From Corynebacterium sp. HMSC27B11 (GTDB taxonomy: Bacteria > Actinomycetota > Actinomycetes > Mycobacteriales > Mycobacteriaceae): DNA of 33,248 nucleotides. The notes under the pieces were generated by a model that had not been told where the DNA came from, searched no databases, and saw only the letters and a program-made list of their open reading frames with translations. The stretch lies in NCBI RefSeq assembly GCF_001815985.1, contig NZ_KV823552.1, forward strand, positions 143,991-177,238. The letters run 5' to 3'. Position numbers and translations under genes: made by a program. Positions 17,485 through 25,594 of this stretch are shown piece after piece. Every line of letters starts with the position of its first letter. The stretch's first letter is position 1.

Positions 17485-18704
17485 CTCAGCGCGGCGACCG
17501 GCACGGTCAGCACGAAGGTCGCGATCATCACGATCACCGTGTGGACGTGATTGCCGCTAAACATCGGGACCCCCAGCAGCGGGAAGACCACCGAGAGGAT
17601 CGCGATGTGCCAGAGGAAGATCGCATAGGACCAGCGCCCCAGCGCCTGCATTGGCGCGGACTCCAGGAATGCCGAGCGTGGCGCCAACGCATAGGGGGTA
17701 ATCAGAGCGGCGGCGAAGACCGTGCCGTAAATCGTGCGGCGCGCGAACTCAGCCGGGGTGGCCTGCACCAGCCCCTGCGGGCCATCCATGGCCGCGACCA
17801 CCAGCGCCGCCAGTGCGATCAGCCAGAACAGCGGCCGCAGCCGGTACAGTGCCGCCACCAACCGACGGCTGCGCTCCGGGTTGCCCAGCACCCAGGCCTC
17901 CGCCTCCGCGGAGAGGAACCCGATCGCGAACCAGGCCGCGAACGCCGGGGGCATCGTGTGCGGGTTCACCCGCCCCGGCTCCAGCTCCCCGGTGAAGGGC
18001 GGCAGGAAGGCCCAGTAGTAGCTGATGAGCCCGAGCGCGGCGATGACGAGCACCCGGCGCCAGCGGGGCTGTTTCCCAATCAGCAGGGCGATCAGCGGGA
18101 GCACGAGGTAGAAGGTCAGCTCGACGGACAGCGACCACAGGTGCGTCATGCCGCCGACCAGGCCGTCGGCGAAGTAGACCTGCGCCATGAGCAGGTTCTC
18201 CACGATCTGCTTGGCCGAGGGGTTATCGGCGACCGGCAGGAAGAGGAAGACGAAGAGCATCATCACCCAGGCCGCCGGCATGATGCGCCCCAGGCGCTTG
18301 ACGTAGTAGCTGGCCACGCCCCGCCGGTTGCGGAATTGCACGTGCTGGCGGCGCCACAGCAGGAAGCCGGAGAGGGCGAAGAACACAGGCACGAAGAAGT
18401 CCGTGCGCGCCATGATCTGGTTGATCAGCGAGCCAGTGTCCGTGCCGGTCTGGAAGGCCACGTGGGTGATGATGATCCCCGAACACGCGATCGCGCGGAG
18501 CCCCTCCAGGGAGGGCAGGAAGGGGGTCTTGGGGTGGGCCGTCGTCGGCACTGAACCAATTCCCGACGGTGCCACGGTTCCCGACGGTGCCACGGTTCCC
18601 GAGGACGACGTCGTGGGGGCCCCAGACGTTGCGCTGGACGACGTCGCGGACGGTGCGGACGGCCCCGTCTCTGAAGCCTTCTCCGACGCGGATGCAGAGC
18701 GCAT
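17394..18704 (-). CDS. tmaT: Acyltransferase-3 family membrane protein, probable trehalose monomycolate acetyltransferase TmaT
   Basis: 436 residues. A Ser/Thr/Ala-rich cytosolic N-terminus of about 55 residues precedes an acyltransferase-3 domain of about ten membrane helices. It opens with FLPSLEGLRAIACSGIIITH (the catalytic-type His), followed by FFALSGFLLWRR and SLSVELTFYLVLPL, and ends with the usual ALVEEP. In C. glutamicum TmaT (NCgl2759) acetylates trehalose monomycolate for export. The M. tuberculosis counterpart Rv0228 lies beside the homologues of the next genes here, which supports the name. I chose ATG 18704 over 18728 because GAGGAGG lies six bases before it. The end overlaps aftD by 91 bases. 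Other acyltransferase-3 substrates cannot be excluded by sequence. Confidence 0.82.
   Translation of the reverse strand: MRSASASEKASETGPSAPSATSSSATSGAPTTSSSGTVAPSGTVAPSGIGSVPTTAHPKTPFLPSLEGLRAIACSGIIITHVAFQTGTDTGSLINQIMARTDFFVPVFFALSGFLLWRRQHVQFRNRRGVASYYVKRLGRIMPAAWVMMLFVFLFLPVADNPSAKQIVENLLMAQVYFADGLVGGMTHLWSLSVELTFYLVLPLIALLIGKQPRWRRVLVIAALGLISYYWAFLPPFTGELEPGRVNPHTMPPAFAAWFAIGFLSAEAEAWVLGNPERSRRLVAALYRLRPLFWLIALAALVVAAMDGPQGLVQATPAEFARRTIYGTVFAAALITPYALAPRSAFLESAPMQALGRWSYAIFLWHIAILSVVFPLLGVPMFSGNHVHTVIVMIATFVLTVPVAALSYALVEEPARVGINKMWAKYTASTTASSAS
18560..18595. repeat. 18-base tandem repeat in the tmaT N-terminus
   Basis: Two perfect copies of TTCCCGACGGTGCCACGG, followed by a partial third, encode repeated SGTVAP in the disordered N-terminal region. 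The unit is a multiple of three, so copy-number change would alter length without breaking the frame. Confidence 0.85.
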
Positions 18705-18862
18705 ACTCACCCTCCTCGAGGTAATCATGGGCGCGCCGGTGGATTAAAACCACCGTGACGGGCGGGTTCCTGGCCGTTCATTTTAAGCTTCCGGCGAGTA
18801 CTTGAGGGCTAAAGTCAGCGCATAGCCATAAAACCAGAGAATTTTTTGTTTCTTTCCCCTTA

Positions 18863-18889
18863 CATACTTTCATTCTTGGTTAAAGTATG
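18863..18889. promoter_or_regulatory. Inverted repeat in the tmaT-lmcA divergent spacer
   Basis: CATACTTT and AAAGTATG form a perfect 8-base inverted repeat separated by 11 bases, in an AT-rich island of the 253-base spacer, about 70 bases before the lmcA ATG. The spacing suits a dimeric regulator or part of the promoter region. No known consensus is recognised. Confidence 0.45.
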
Positions 18890-18957
18890 GCGAACACGTT
18901 GTTGTAAGAGGGATCTCTGGGCAGAGAGGCCTCAAGGACACTGAACGGAATTGCCAT

Positions 18958-20163
18958 ATGAGAAAAACCATCTCCCTAATCTCGATCGTTTTGGGAGCAG
19001 CGCTGCTGGTCTTCGCGATCGCCCTTCCGACCTACGTCGTCCCTAAGGGCAAGGTTCTGCCACTGGACGTCGTGTCGACGACGAGCACCGAGCCGGTAGA
19101 GGCTCGCCTCCTCGACTCGGGAGCGCTGGCGAAAGGCAAGCCCGTGGGGGATAACAAGAACCGTCCGGAGTGCAAGGGGGACGACAAGGAGGTCTCGTGC
19201 TTCATCTTGAAGGACGTCGAGATCCAGACCCAGAAGTTCACCACCGCGCAGGAGCCGAGCGACAAGAAGCAGCTCACCCTGGAGGTCGGCCAGACCGTCT
19301 TCCGCACGGACAAGAGCGAGCCGGATAACCTGCTCTCCGCCACCATCGACCGCGTCACCCTGGACCGCAAGACCCAGATGCCGGTGACCGACCCGGTCTC
19401 CTCCCTGAACCTGGCCCCGCCGAAGGGCAAGGACGCGGAGGGCTACACCCCGCCGGAGTTCGTCCGCAAGGGCCTGCAGTACCAGTTCCCGATGGGCGCT
19501 GACCGCAAGTCCTACCCCTACTTCGACGCCCAGACCCTGACCACCAACCCGATCGACTTCGTCGACGAAGGTGAGCAGGGCGGCGAGAAGATCTACACCT
19601 TCGAGCAGACGATCGACCCGACCCCGCTGTACGAGGCGCAGAAGAAGTACCTCGAGTCCGACGGCTCCCTGACCGCCGCGGAGGAGGGCGTGCTGGCTTC
19701 CCTGAAGCTGACCTTCCCGGCGAAGGTGTGGGGACTGAAGGACGACGAGATCCGTAACCCGAAGAAGAGCAAGGACAAGGACGAGGAGTCCGAGGCCGGC
19801 CCGGACGTCGAGATGGAGCGCTACTACACCGTCAACCGCAAGATCAGCATCGAGCCGGAGACCGGCGCGATCGTCAACGGTGCCGAAGAGATCTGGATGT
19901 TCTACGCGCAAGATGAAGAGGAGGCCAAGGAGATCGCGAAGCCGGAGAACCGGGAGCGCGAGCTGGCCAACCCGAAGCGCACCGCAATGTACCTGCCGGC
20001 GCAGTGGGACGAGAAGTCCAAGGAAGGCCAGATGGTGACCGCCAAGGAAGGTCTGAGCACCATCAAGACGATGGGAACCACGGTTCCGATCATCGCTGGC
20101 CTGCTGGGGCTGTTCCTGCTCTTCGTCGGCCTGTGGCTGCAGCGCGCACCGCGTAAGAGCTAG
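18958..20163 (+). CDS. lmcA: DUF3068 membrane protein, LmcA-type lipoglycan maturation factor
   Basis: 401 residues with a membrane helix at each end (about 5-27 and 372-393) and a large extracytoplasmic domain between, the standard DUF3068 layout. The C. glutamicum homologue NCgl2760 and its mycobacterial counterpart (LmcA) are needed for lipomannan maturation and lipoarabinomannan synthesis; the molecular activity is unknown. The family name rests on length, topology and position directly beside tmaT, as in C. glutamicum and mycobacteria. The periplasmic domain is rich in Lys and Glu, and two Cys (in PECKG and VSCFIL) could form a disulfide. A hairpin terminator follows the stop. Confidence 0.85.
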   Translation: MRKTISLISIVLGAALLVFAIALPTYVVPKGKVLPLDVVSTTSTEPVEARLLDSGALAKGKPVGDNKNRPECKGDDKEVSCFILKDVEIQTQKFTTAQEPSDKKQLTLEVGQTVFRTDKSEPDNLLSATIDRVTLDRKTQMPVTDPVSSLNLAPPKGKDAEGYTPPEFVRKGLQYQFPMGADRKSYPYFDAQTLTTNPIDFVDEGEQGGEKIYTFEQTIDPTPLYEAQKKYLESDGSLTAAEEGVLASLKLTFPAKVWGLKDDEIRNPKKSKDKDEESEAGPDVEMERYYTVNRKISIEPETGAIVNGAEEIWMFYAQDEEEAKEIAKPENRERELANPKRTAMYLPAQWDEKSKEGQMVTAKEGLSTIKTMGTTVPIIAGLLGLFLLFVGLWLQRAPRKS

Positions 20164-20186
20164 GCCAAAATCTAGACGCCTGACGT

Positions 20187-20236
20187 TTTAAGCCCGCTTT
20201 CCGTTTCTGCTTTCGCAGCAACGGGGCGGGCTTAAA
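20187..20236 (+). terminator. lmcA terminator, abutting the next gene
   Basis: An 11-base stem (TTTAAGCCCGC/GCGGGCTTAAA) with further pairing inside (CCGT/ACGG and CTGC/GCAG) forms a long hairpin after the lmcA stop. It ends only eight bases before the GTG of the next gene, and its right arm contains TAAACT, a plausible -10 for a leaderless transcript of that gene. Confidence 0.75.
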
Positions 20237-20244
20237 CTTCTATT

Positions 20245-22041
20245 GTGAGCTTTTCCCTTAATTCGACGCCGACGCGGGAGCTGGCCACAGGTGAGGCTGG
20301 CCAGCCCGCCCCGCGCGTTCCGGCATGGGGGCTGGGGCTGTTTATCCTCGCGGTCACGGCCAGCACACTGTGGCCCTTTTGGTGGGGTCTCATCCCGTCC
20401 CGGGACCGGGCTTTCATGCTCCGCGACATGATGGTGCCCTTCAACCTCAGCACCAATGACTTGGTGCTCGGCAAGGGGGACTACTCGCCGCGGGCGTTGC
20501 CGCAGGACGCGATCCTCGGAGTCTTCTCCCCCTTCATCCCCGCGACCACGTTGGCGGCGGCTTTCGTCCTGATCGCGGCAGCCTGCGGGATCCTCGGCGC
20601 GGTGAAGATGGCCCGCGACATGGCGGGCGCCCACCGAGCTGCCCAGCTGGTGTGCGGCCTGTTCGTGGTGTGGAACCCGTACGTCATCGAGCGACTGCTG
20701 CAGGGGCAGTGGTCGCTGGCGCTGGCGGTGATGCTGCTGCCGGCGATCGCCTACTGCGCGGCGACGGGATTCCGGGGCCCGCAGGTGCTGCTGATCAGCC
20801 TCGCGGGGCTGACCCCGGCCGGGCTGGTGTTGGGCGCGATCGTCGCCCTGGTGTTTAGCCCGACGGTGCGTTCCCGCGCCCTGGTACTGCTCAGCAGCCT
20901 CGCGCTGGCTGCCCCCTGGCTGCTGGTGACCCTGCTCAATGGCACGCCCTCCCGGTCCACTGCCAACGGCGCAGAGGCGTTCGCGGTGGGGCCGGACGGC
21001 CCGCTCGGCACGGTTGTCTCGGTGCTGGGGCTGGGTGGCATCTGGAACGCCGGCGCGATCCCGCCCTCCCGGGGTCTGCTCGGTGCGCTGGCGGGGCTCG
21101 CGCTCTTCGTTTTCGCGGCCTGGGGCTTTGCGGAGCTGTGGCGGGTGTACCGGGGTGTTGCGGTGCTCACCGCTGTGGCCTTCACGGTTCCCCTGCTGCT
21201 CGCAACCCCCGTGGGGCTGCCACTGATGCGCTTCCTGGTGGCGCACGTGTCAGGGGTGGCGTTATTCCGCGATACTCACAAGCTCGTGGGGCTGGCTTTG
21301 CCGGGACTGATCCTGCTGCTGGCCGTGGGTCTGGAGCGGTTGCGACAGCGCGCGGCATCCACCAGCACGGAGCTCTCCCCCAACGGCACGCGAGTGCTCG
21401 GCGGGGTAATCCCCCTGGCAGTCGGCACGCTGGTGATCGCGACGGTGCCGGGCTATCCCGCAGACGTCTCCCCCACCGCGCCGCAGCGCATCTCCCCGGC
21501 GTGGGCGAGCTTCTCGGAGACGATCTCCGGTGTGCCGCGGAGCAAGATCCTGCTTTTCCCGCCGGGCAACTACCGCTTGCGTGAGGACGGCGAGCCGACC
21601 CTCACCCCGGCGCTGAAGACGCTGCCGGGGCAGCCGCTGGATCCGCAGTTCCTCATCGTCGACGGCACGCTCGTCGACGGGGATCGGGACACGATCCGAC
21701 TGATCGAGGACGCGATGGCGGGCCGGGACACGCTGTCCGCCAGCGGCGTGGGCTGGGTGATCGCCGACCGGCCGCTGATGCGTGACAACGAGGAGGAATA
21801 CCAGCAGCTCGACGAGCTGCTCGCCGAGTACCCGATGGTGGAGGAAGTCGAGGGCATGCAGCTCTACCGCATTCCGCAGCCAGACGGGGCTGGCGCTAGG
21901 AAACCCTCCACGCCCGCGGTGGCGGGCATGGCCTTGTACTGGATCACCCAGCTGGCCGCGCTGGGCGCGGGCTTATGGTCGCTGGACCAAGCGCGGCGAG
22001 ACGCGCGCCGACGCGCCCTGGTCGCCGAAGTGTCCGGCTAG
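20245..22041 (+). CDS. Polytopic membrane protein of the envelope locus (Rv0226c-like)
   Basis: 598 residues with about ten hydrophobic segments between residues 25 and 400, a soluble domain of about 150 residues (about 405-555) and a final helix near 560-580. The helix pattern and an early acidic loop (PSRDRAFMLRDMM) resemble GT-C-type membrane enzymes, but I see no motif that proves glycosyl transfer. Its position between lmcA and a convergent GT4 gene matches Rv0226c, whose role is not established. GTG at 20245 is used; it lies six bases after a TAAACT box, so translation is probably leaderless. The stop shares the sequence CTAG with the stop of the convergent GT4 gene. Confidence 0.82.
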   Translation: MSFSLNSTPTRELATGEAGQPAPRVPAWGLGLFILAVTASTLWPFWWGLIPSRDRAFMLRDMMVPFNLSTNDLVLGKGDYSPRALPQDAILGVFSPFIPATTLAAAFVLIAAACGILGAVKMARDMAGAHRAAQLVCGLFVVWNPYVIERLLQGQWSLALAVMLLPAIAYCAATGFRGPQVLLISLAGLTPAGLVLGAIVALVFSPTVRSRALVLLSSLALAAPWLLVTLLNGTPSRSTANGAEAFAVGPDGPLGTVVSVLGLGGIWNAGAIPPSRGLLGALAGLALFVFAAWGFAELWRVYRGVAVLTAVAFTVPLLLATPVGLPLMRFLVAHVSGVALFRDTHKLVGLALPGLILLLAVGLERLRQRAASTSTELSPNGTRVLGGVIPLAVGTLVIATVPGYPADVSPTAPQRISPAWASFSETISGVPRSKILLFPPGNYRLREDGEPTLTPALKTLPGQPLDPQFLIVDGTLVDGDRDTIRLIEDAMAGRDTLSASGVGWVIADRPLMRDNEEEYQQLDELLAEYPMVEEVEGMQLYRIPQPDGAGARKPSTPAVAGMALYWITQLAALGAGLWSLDQARRDARRRALVAEVSG

Positions 22042-23225
22042 TCCTGCCGTTCGGTTTCCCGGGGCTTCGCCACCTGCTGCAGCAGCTCCTCCCAGGCCCG
22101 GCCGGTGTTTTCCCAGGAGTACTGGGCTGCCCGCCGCTCGGCGGCCTGCCCCATGCGCCGGCAGAGGGCGGGGTCGTCCAGCAAGTGTTCGACGGCGTTG
22201 ATCAGCCCGCCCGGGGAGGTGGCCAGCAGGCCGGTTTCCTCGTCGACGATGGAGTCCCGCAGGCCCGCGGAGGACTCGTAGCCCACGGTGGGCACCCCGT
22301 GCTGGGCTGCCTCGATCACCGCGAGCCCCCAGCCTTCCTTGCGGGAGGGCATGACGTGGATGCTGGCGCGCTGCAGGATGCGGTGCTTGAGTTCCTCGCT
22401 GACGTAGCCGTGGAAGACCACCTTGCCGTCTACCCCCAGCTCCTGGGCGTATCGGCGCAGGTTCTCCGACCACCAGCCATCGCCAATGACGTCTAGGCGC
22501 AGGTTGGGGTGGCTCCGCTGCAGGGCGGCGAGGCAGTCGAGGGCGTGCTCGATCTGCTTGTGCGGCACCAGTCGGGATAGCGCGACCAGGTAGACGGGCT
22601 TGTCCTCCCCCTCCTGGGCGCTGTGCCCGCGCGCGGCCTCGGGCACCGGTTCGATGCCATTGCGGATGATCGTGAAATTTTCGGCCGGCACGCCCAGCTC
22701 GGCGAATTCTTCTGCCGAGGGTTGCGAGACCGTGACCCAGCGGTTGCGGCGGTGGATCAGCGGGGAGATCTTGGATTCCACGAGCCAGCCGATCCGGGAG
22801 AGCACCGGGCCTGCGACGGACCACTGCTCGCGGTGGCAGTGGTGGGTGAGCACCACGGTGGGGGCGCCGGCGACGAGGGAGGCGAAGAAGGGCACACCGT
22901 TTTGGGTATCGACGACCACGTCCGGGGTTCCCATCTTGCCGATCGCGCCGACCCGCAGGCCGAGCCGGGCCGCCAGCAGCGCCAGCAGCGCGCGGGGGTA
23001 GACGCTCAAGTTTCCCCCGGCGCGGGAGAACTTCAGCCAGTATCCGCCGCGCTGGACGTGCTCGGTTTTCTTCGCTCCCGGGTAGTAAGCGGTGCGGTAA
23101 ATCACCTCGTGACCTTGGGAGGCGAGGTACTGCCCCACCTGTTCGAGGTAGCGCTCCGAACCACCGCCCTCCGGGTGGTTGGTGTCGCGCCAGCACAGCA
23201 AAATTACTTTCAGGGAACGACTCAT
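22038..23225 (-). CDS. GT4-family glycosyltransferase (Rv0225-like)
   Basis: 395 residues, GT-B fold family 4. The N-terminal domain opens with NHPEGGGSERYLEQ, the glycine-rich acceptor loop. The C-terminal domain begins at ALSRLVPHKQIEHAL, and the donor-binding EX7E motif is EGWGLAVIE, Glu at about 296 and 304. No membrane helix is seen, so it acts on the cytosolic face, probably with a nucleotide- or lipid-linked sugar. Its place beside mtrP and the membrane protein matches Rv0225. Sugar and acceptor cannot be read from sequence; a mannosyl or lipid-linked acceptor is a guess from context. It is divergent from mtrP across 62 bases. Confidence 0.9.
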   Translation of the reverse strand: MSRSLKVILLCWRDTNHPEGGGSERYLEQVGQYLASQGHEVIYRTAYYPGAKKTEHVQRGGYWLKFSRAGGNLSVYPRALLALLAARLGLRVGAIGKMGTPDVVVDTQNGVPFFASLVAGAPTVVLTHHCHREQWSVAGPVLSRIGWLVESKISPLIHRRNRWVTVSQPSAEEFAELGVPAENFTIIRNGIEPVPEAARGHSAQEGEDKPVYLVALSRLVPHKQIEHALDCLAALQRSHPNLRLDVIGDGWWSENLRRYAQELGVDGKVVFHGYVSEELKHRILQRASIHVMPSRKEGWGLAVIEAAQHGVPTVGYESSAGLRDSIVDEETGLLATSPGGLINAVEHLLDDPALCRRMGQAAERRAAQYSWENTGRAWEELLQQVAKPRETERQD

Positions 23226-23287
23226 TGTGCATCACACCCTACCCGGATTCGCCCCCAAGCACTTCTGGTTATGTCACAATTCCTTCC

Positions 23288-24130
23288 ATGACTTCCGCGC
23301 ACCCCGCCCGGCGATTCTTCCGCCGCGTCAGCACTGCCCTCACCGCCCCCGCGGGCAATTCTGCCCTGCGCTTTTGGCGCCCGAAAGCCAGCCTGCGCCG
23401 CGCGGTGGGCTTGCTTTCGGACTTCCGCTACGAGCAGACTCGTCCCGACATCTTCTACGGCCACCTCGCCGAGGACACGGTGGGGCTCATCGAGGCCCTG
23501 TGGCGCGGCGCGACGGGACGGGAGCTCGCTGGCTCCAAGATTTTGGACGTCGGTGGCGGGCCTGGTTACTTCGGTGTCGCCTTCGGCGACGCGGGCGCGG
23601 AGTACGTCACCTGCGAACCGGACGTGGGCGAAATGGCGGCCGCGGGCATCACCCTGGCCTCCTCGGTGCGGGGCTCCGGAATGGAGCTGCCGTTTATCGA
23701 CGCCGCCTTCGACATCACCTATTCCTCTAACGTCGCCGAGCACGTGCCGGAGCCCTGGGTGATGGCCGATGAGATGCTGCGGGTCACCAAGCCGGGCGGG
23801 GTGATGATCTACAGCTATACGGTGTGGCTCGGCCCCTTCGGCGGCCACGAGACGGGCCTGTGGGAGCACTACGTGGGCGGGGAGTTCGCGGCCCGGCGCT
23901 ACGAGAAGAAGATGGGCAAGCCGCCGAAGAATCGCTGGGGCGAGTCACTATTCAACGTCTCCGCGGCCGATGGTTTACGCTACGGCCAGCGGGTTGCCGC
24001 CGCAGGCGGCGCTGAGTTGGTGGCGGCGTTCCCGCGCTATCACCCCTGGTGGGCGTGGTGGATGGTGCGGATTCCGCTGCTGCGGGAGTTCGCGGTATCC
24101 AATCTGGTTCTGGTGTTCCGGAAGGCCTAG
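23288..24130 (+). CDS. mtrP: SAM-dependent methyltransferase MtrP-type
   Basis: 280 residues from ATG 23288; an upstream in-frame ATG (23225) lies inside the divergent promoter region and adds unrelated residues. The class I methyltransferase fold shows motif I as ILDVGGGPGYF at about residue 84, the acidic end of strand 2 in VTCEPD, and MLRVTKPGGVMIYSY as the post-motif region. In C. glutamicum MtrP (NCgl2764) is needed for efficient membrane transport of trehalose mycolates and is encoded near tmaT; Rv0224c is the mycobacterial counterpart. The methylated substrate is unknown. The Trp-rich segment HPWWAWWMVRIPLL near the C-terminus could contact the membrane. No clear ribosome site is seen, so it may be leaderless. 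Confidence 0.83.
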   Translation: MTSAHPARRFFRRVSTALTAPAGNSALRFWRPKASLRRAVGLLSDFRYEQTRPDIFYGHLAEDTVGLIEALWRGATGRELAGSKILDVGGGPGYFGVAFGDAGAEYVTCEPDVGEMAAAGITLASSVRGSGMELPFIDAAFDITYSSNVAEHVPEPWVMADEMLRVTKPGGVMIYSYTVWLGPFGGHETGLWEHYVGGEFAARRYEKKMGKPPKNRWGESLFNVSAADGLRYGQRVAAAGGAELVAAFPRYHPWWAWWMVRIPLLREFAVSNLVLVFRKA

Positions 24131-24259
24131 CTGGCGGTCGCCCGGGGAGGCGGGAACTGACGTCCTAAAAAGAAGAGAATAAAAGTACAACTATCGGGCC
24201 GAAATAGATTAAAGTGATGCAGGACACATTTCTCGAACGATAGGAACCAAAGGACTGTC

Positions 24260-25489
24260 ATGACGAGCAACTCTGGCGCCCCTGAGGCCTTTATCTACGA
24301 CGCCGTCCGGACGCCCCGTGGAAAGGGCAAGCCCGGCGGATCCCTGCACACCGTCAAGCCGGTCAGCCTGCTCAGCGGACTGATCGAGGCCATCCTGGAG
24401 CGCAACCCAGGCCTGGACCCGGCGCGCATCAACGACGTCATCGCTGGCTGCGTGACCCCCGTCGGTGACCAGGGCATGGACATCGCCCGCACCGCCGCAC
24501 TCAACGCCGGCCTGCCGTACTCCGCGACCGGCCTGCAGGTCAACCGCTACTGCGCATCCGGCCTGACCGCCCTCAACCTCGCTGCACAGAAGGTGCGCTC
24601 CGGCTGGGATGAGCTCGTCTTCGCAGGTGGCGCGGAGTCCATGTCCCGCGTGCCGATGGGCTCCGACGGCGGCGCCCTCGCCCTCGACCCGGAGTCTAAC
24701 TTCTACAACGACTTCATCCCGCAGGGCATCTCCGCGGACATCATCGCCAGCCTCGACGGAATGACCCGCGAGGACCTCGACGCCTTCGCCGCCCGCTCCC
24801 ACGAGCGCGCCGCCAAGGCCTGGGAGGAGGGCCGCTTCGACCGCACCGTCGTCCCGGTCAAGGACCAGAACGGCCAGGTGCTGCTGGACCGCGACGAGAC
24901 CATCCGTCAGGGCACCACCGTGGAGTCCCTCTCCGGCCTGCGTCCGGCCTTCGCCATGATCGGCGACCAGGGCGGCTTCGACGCCGTCGCGCAGACGAAG
25001 TACCCGCAGCTCGAGCGCATCAACCACCTGCACCACGCGGGTAACTCCTCCGGCATCGTCGACGGCGCAGCCCTGCTGGCCATCGGCTCCGAGAAGGCAG
25101 GCCAGGAGATGGATCTCGAGCCACGTGCCCGCGTCGTCTCCGTCGCCACCACCGGCGTGGAGCCGACCATCATGCTCACCGCGCCGGCACCGGCCTCCCG
25201 CGCCGCGCTGGCCAAGGCCGGCCTGAAGCCGGAGGACATCGACGTCTGGGAGATCAACGAGGCCTTCTCCTCCGTCGTCCTGCGCGCGCAGCGCGAGCTG
25301 AACATCCCGGATGAGAAGCTCAACATCAGCGGTGGCGCGATCGCCATGGGCCACCCGCTGGGCGCGACCGGCGCGATCATCACCGGTAACGCGGTCGACG
25401 AGCTGCACCGCACCGGCGGCCGCTACGCGCTGATCACCCTGTGCGTCGCAGCCGGCATGGGCGTGGCCACCATCATCGAGCGCGTCTAA
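24260..25489 (+). CDS. fadA: Acetyl-CoA acyltransferase (3-ketoacyl-CoA thiolase)
   Basis: Cleaves 3-ketoacyl-CoA with CoA to release acetyl-CoA, the last step of beta-oxidation. 409 residues, normal for thiolases. The catalytic set is complete: nucleophile Cys98 in NRYCASGL, His365 in [10 protein letters not shown] and Cys395 in LCVAAGMG. The N-terminal [16 protein letters not shown] is typical of FadA-type degradative thiolases. AAAGGA lies before the ATG. The gene is followed 105 bases later by fadB, and the pair corresponds to the FadA-FadB complex (Rv0859/Rv0860 in M. tuberculosis). A -10-like TAGATT lies about 55 bases upstream. It supplies acetyl-CoA for the glyoxylate enzymes encoded elsewhere in the window. 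Confidence 0.96.
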   Translation: MTSNSGAPEAFIYDAVRTPRGKGKPGGSLHTVKPVSLLSGLIEAILERNPGLDPARINDVIAGCVTPVGDQGMDIARTAALNAGLPYSATGLQVNRYCASGLTALNLAAQKVRSGWDELVFAGGAESMSRVPMGSDGGALALDPESNFYNDFIPQGISADIIASLDGMTREDLDAFAARSHERAAKAWEEGRFDRTVVPVKDQNGQVLLDRDETIRQGTTVESLSGLRPAFAMIGDQGGFDAVAQTKYPQLERINHLHHAGNSSGIVDGAALLAIGSEKAGQEMDLEPRARVVSVATTGVEPTIMLTAPAPASRAALAKAGLKPEDIDVWEINEAFSSVVLRAQRELNIPDEKLNISGGAIAMGHPLGATGAIITGNAVDELHRTGGRYALITLCVAAGMGVATIIERV

Positions 25490-25528
25490 GCGATCGACAC
25501 CCGACAGTTCAAGCACTGCAGTCGCTTT

Positions 25529-25552
25529 AAGCACTGAAAACATTCAGCGCTT
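25529..25552. repeat. Hairpin-forming inverted repeat in the fadA-fadB spacer
   Basis: AAGCACTGAA and TTCAGCGCTT, with one mismatch, flank a four-base loop. AAGCACTG also occurs 18 bases upstream as a direct repeat (25511-25518). It is not followed by T residues, so it is more likely an operator, an mRNA-processing hairpin or a stability element than a terminator. Confidence 0.5.
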
Positions 25553-25594
25553 GAGAGCACTGCCTCACTGCAAGATTCGAATACAGGAGAATCA

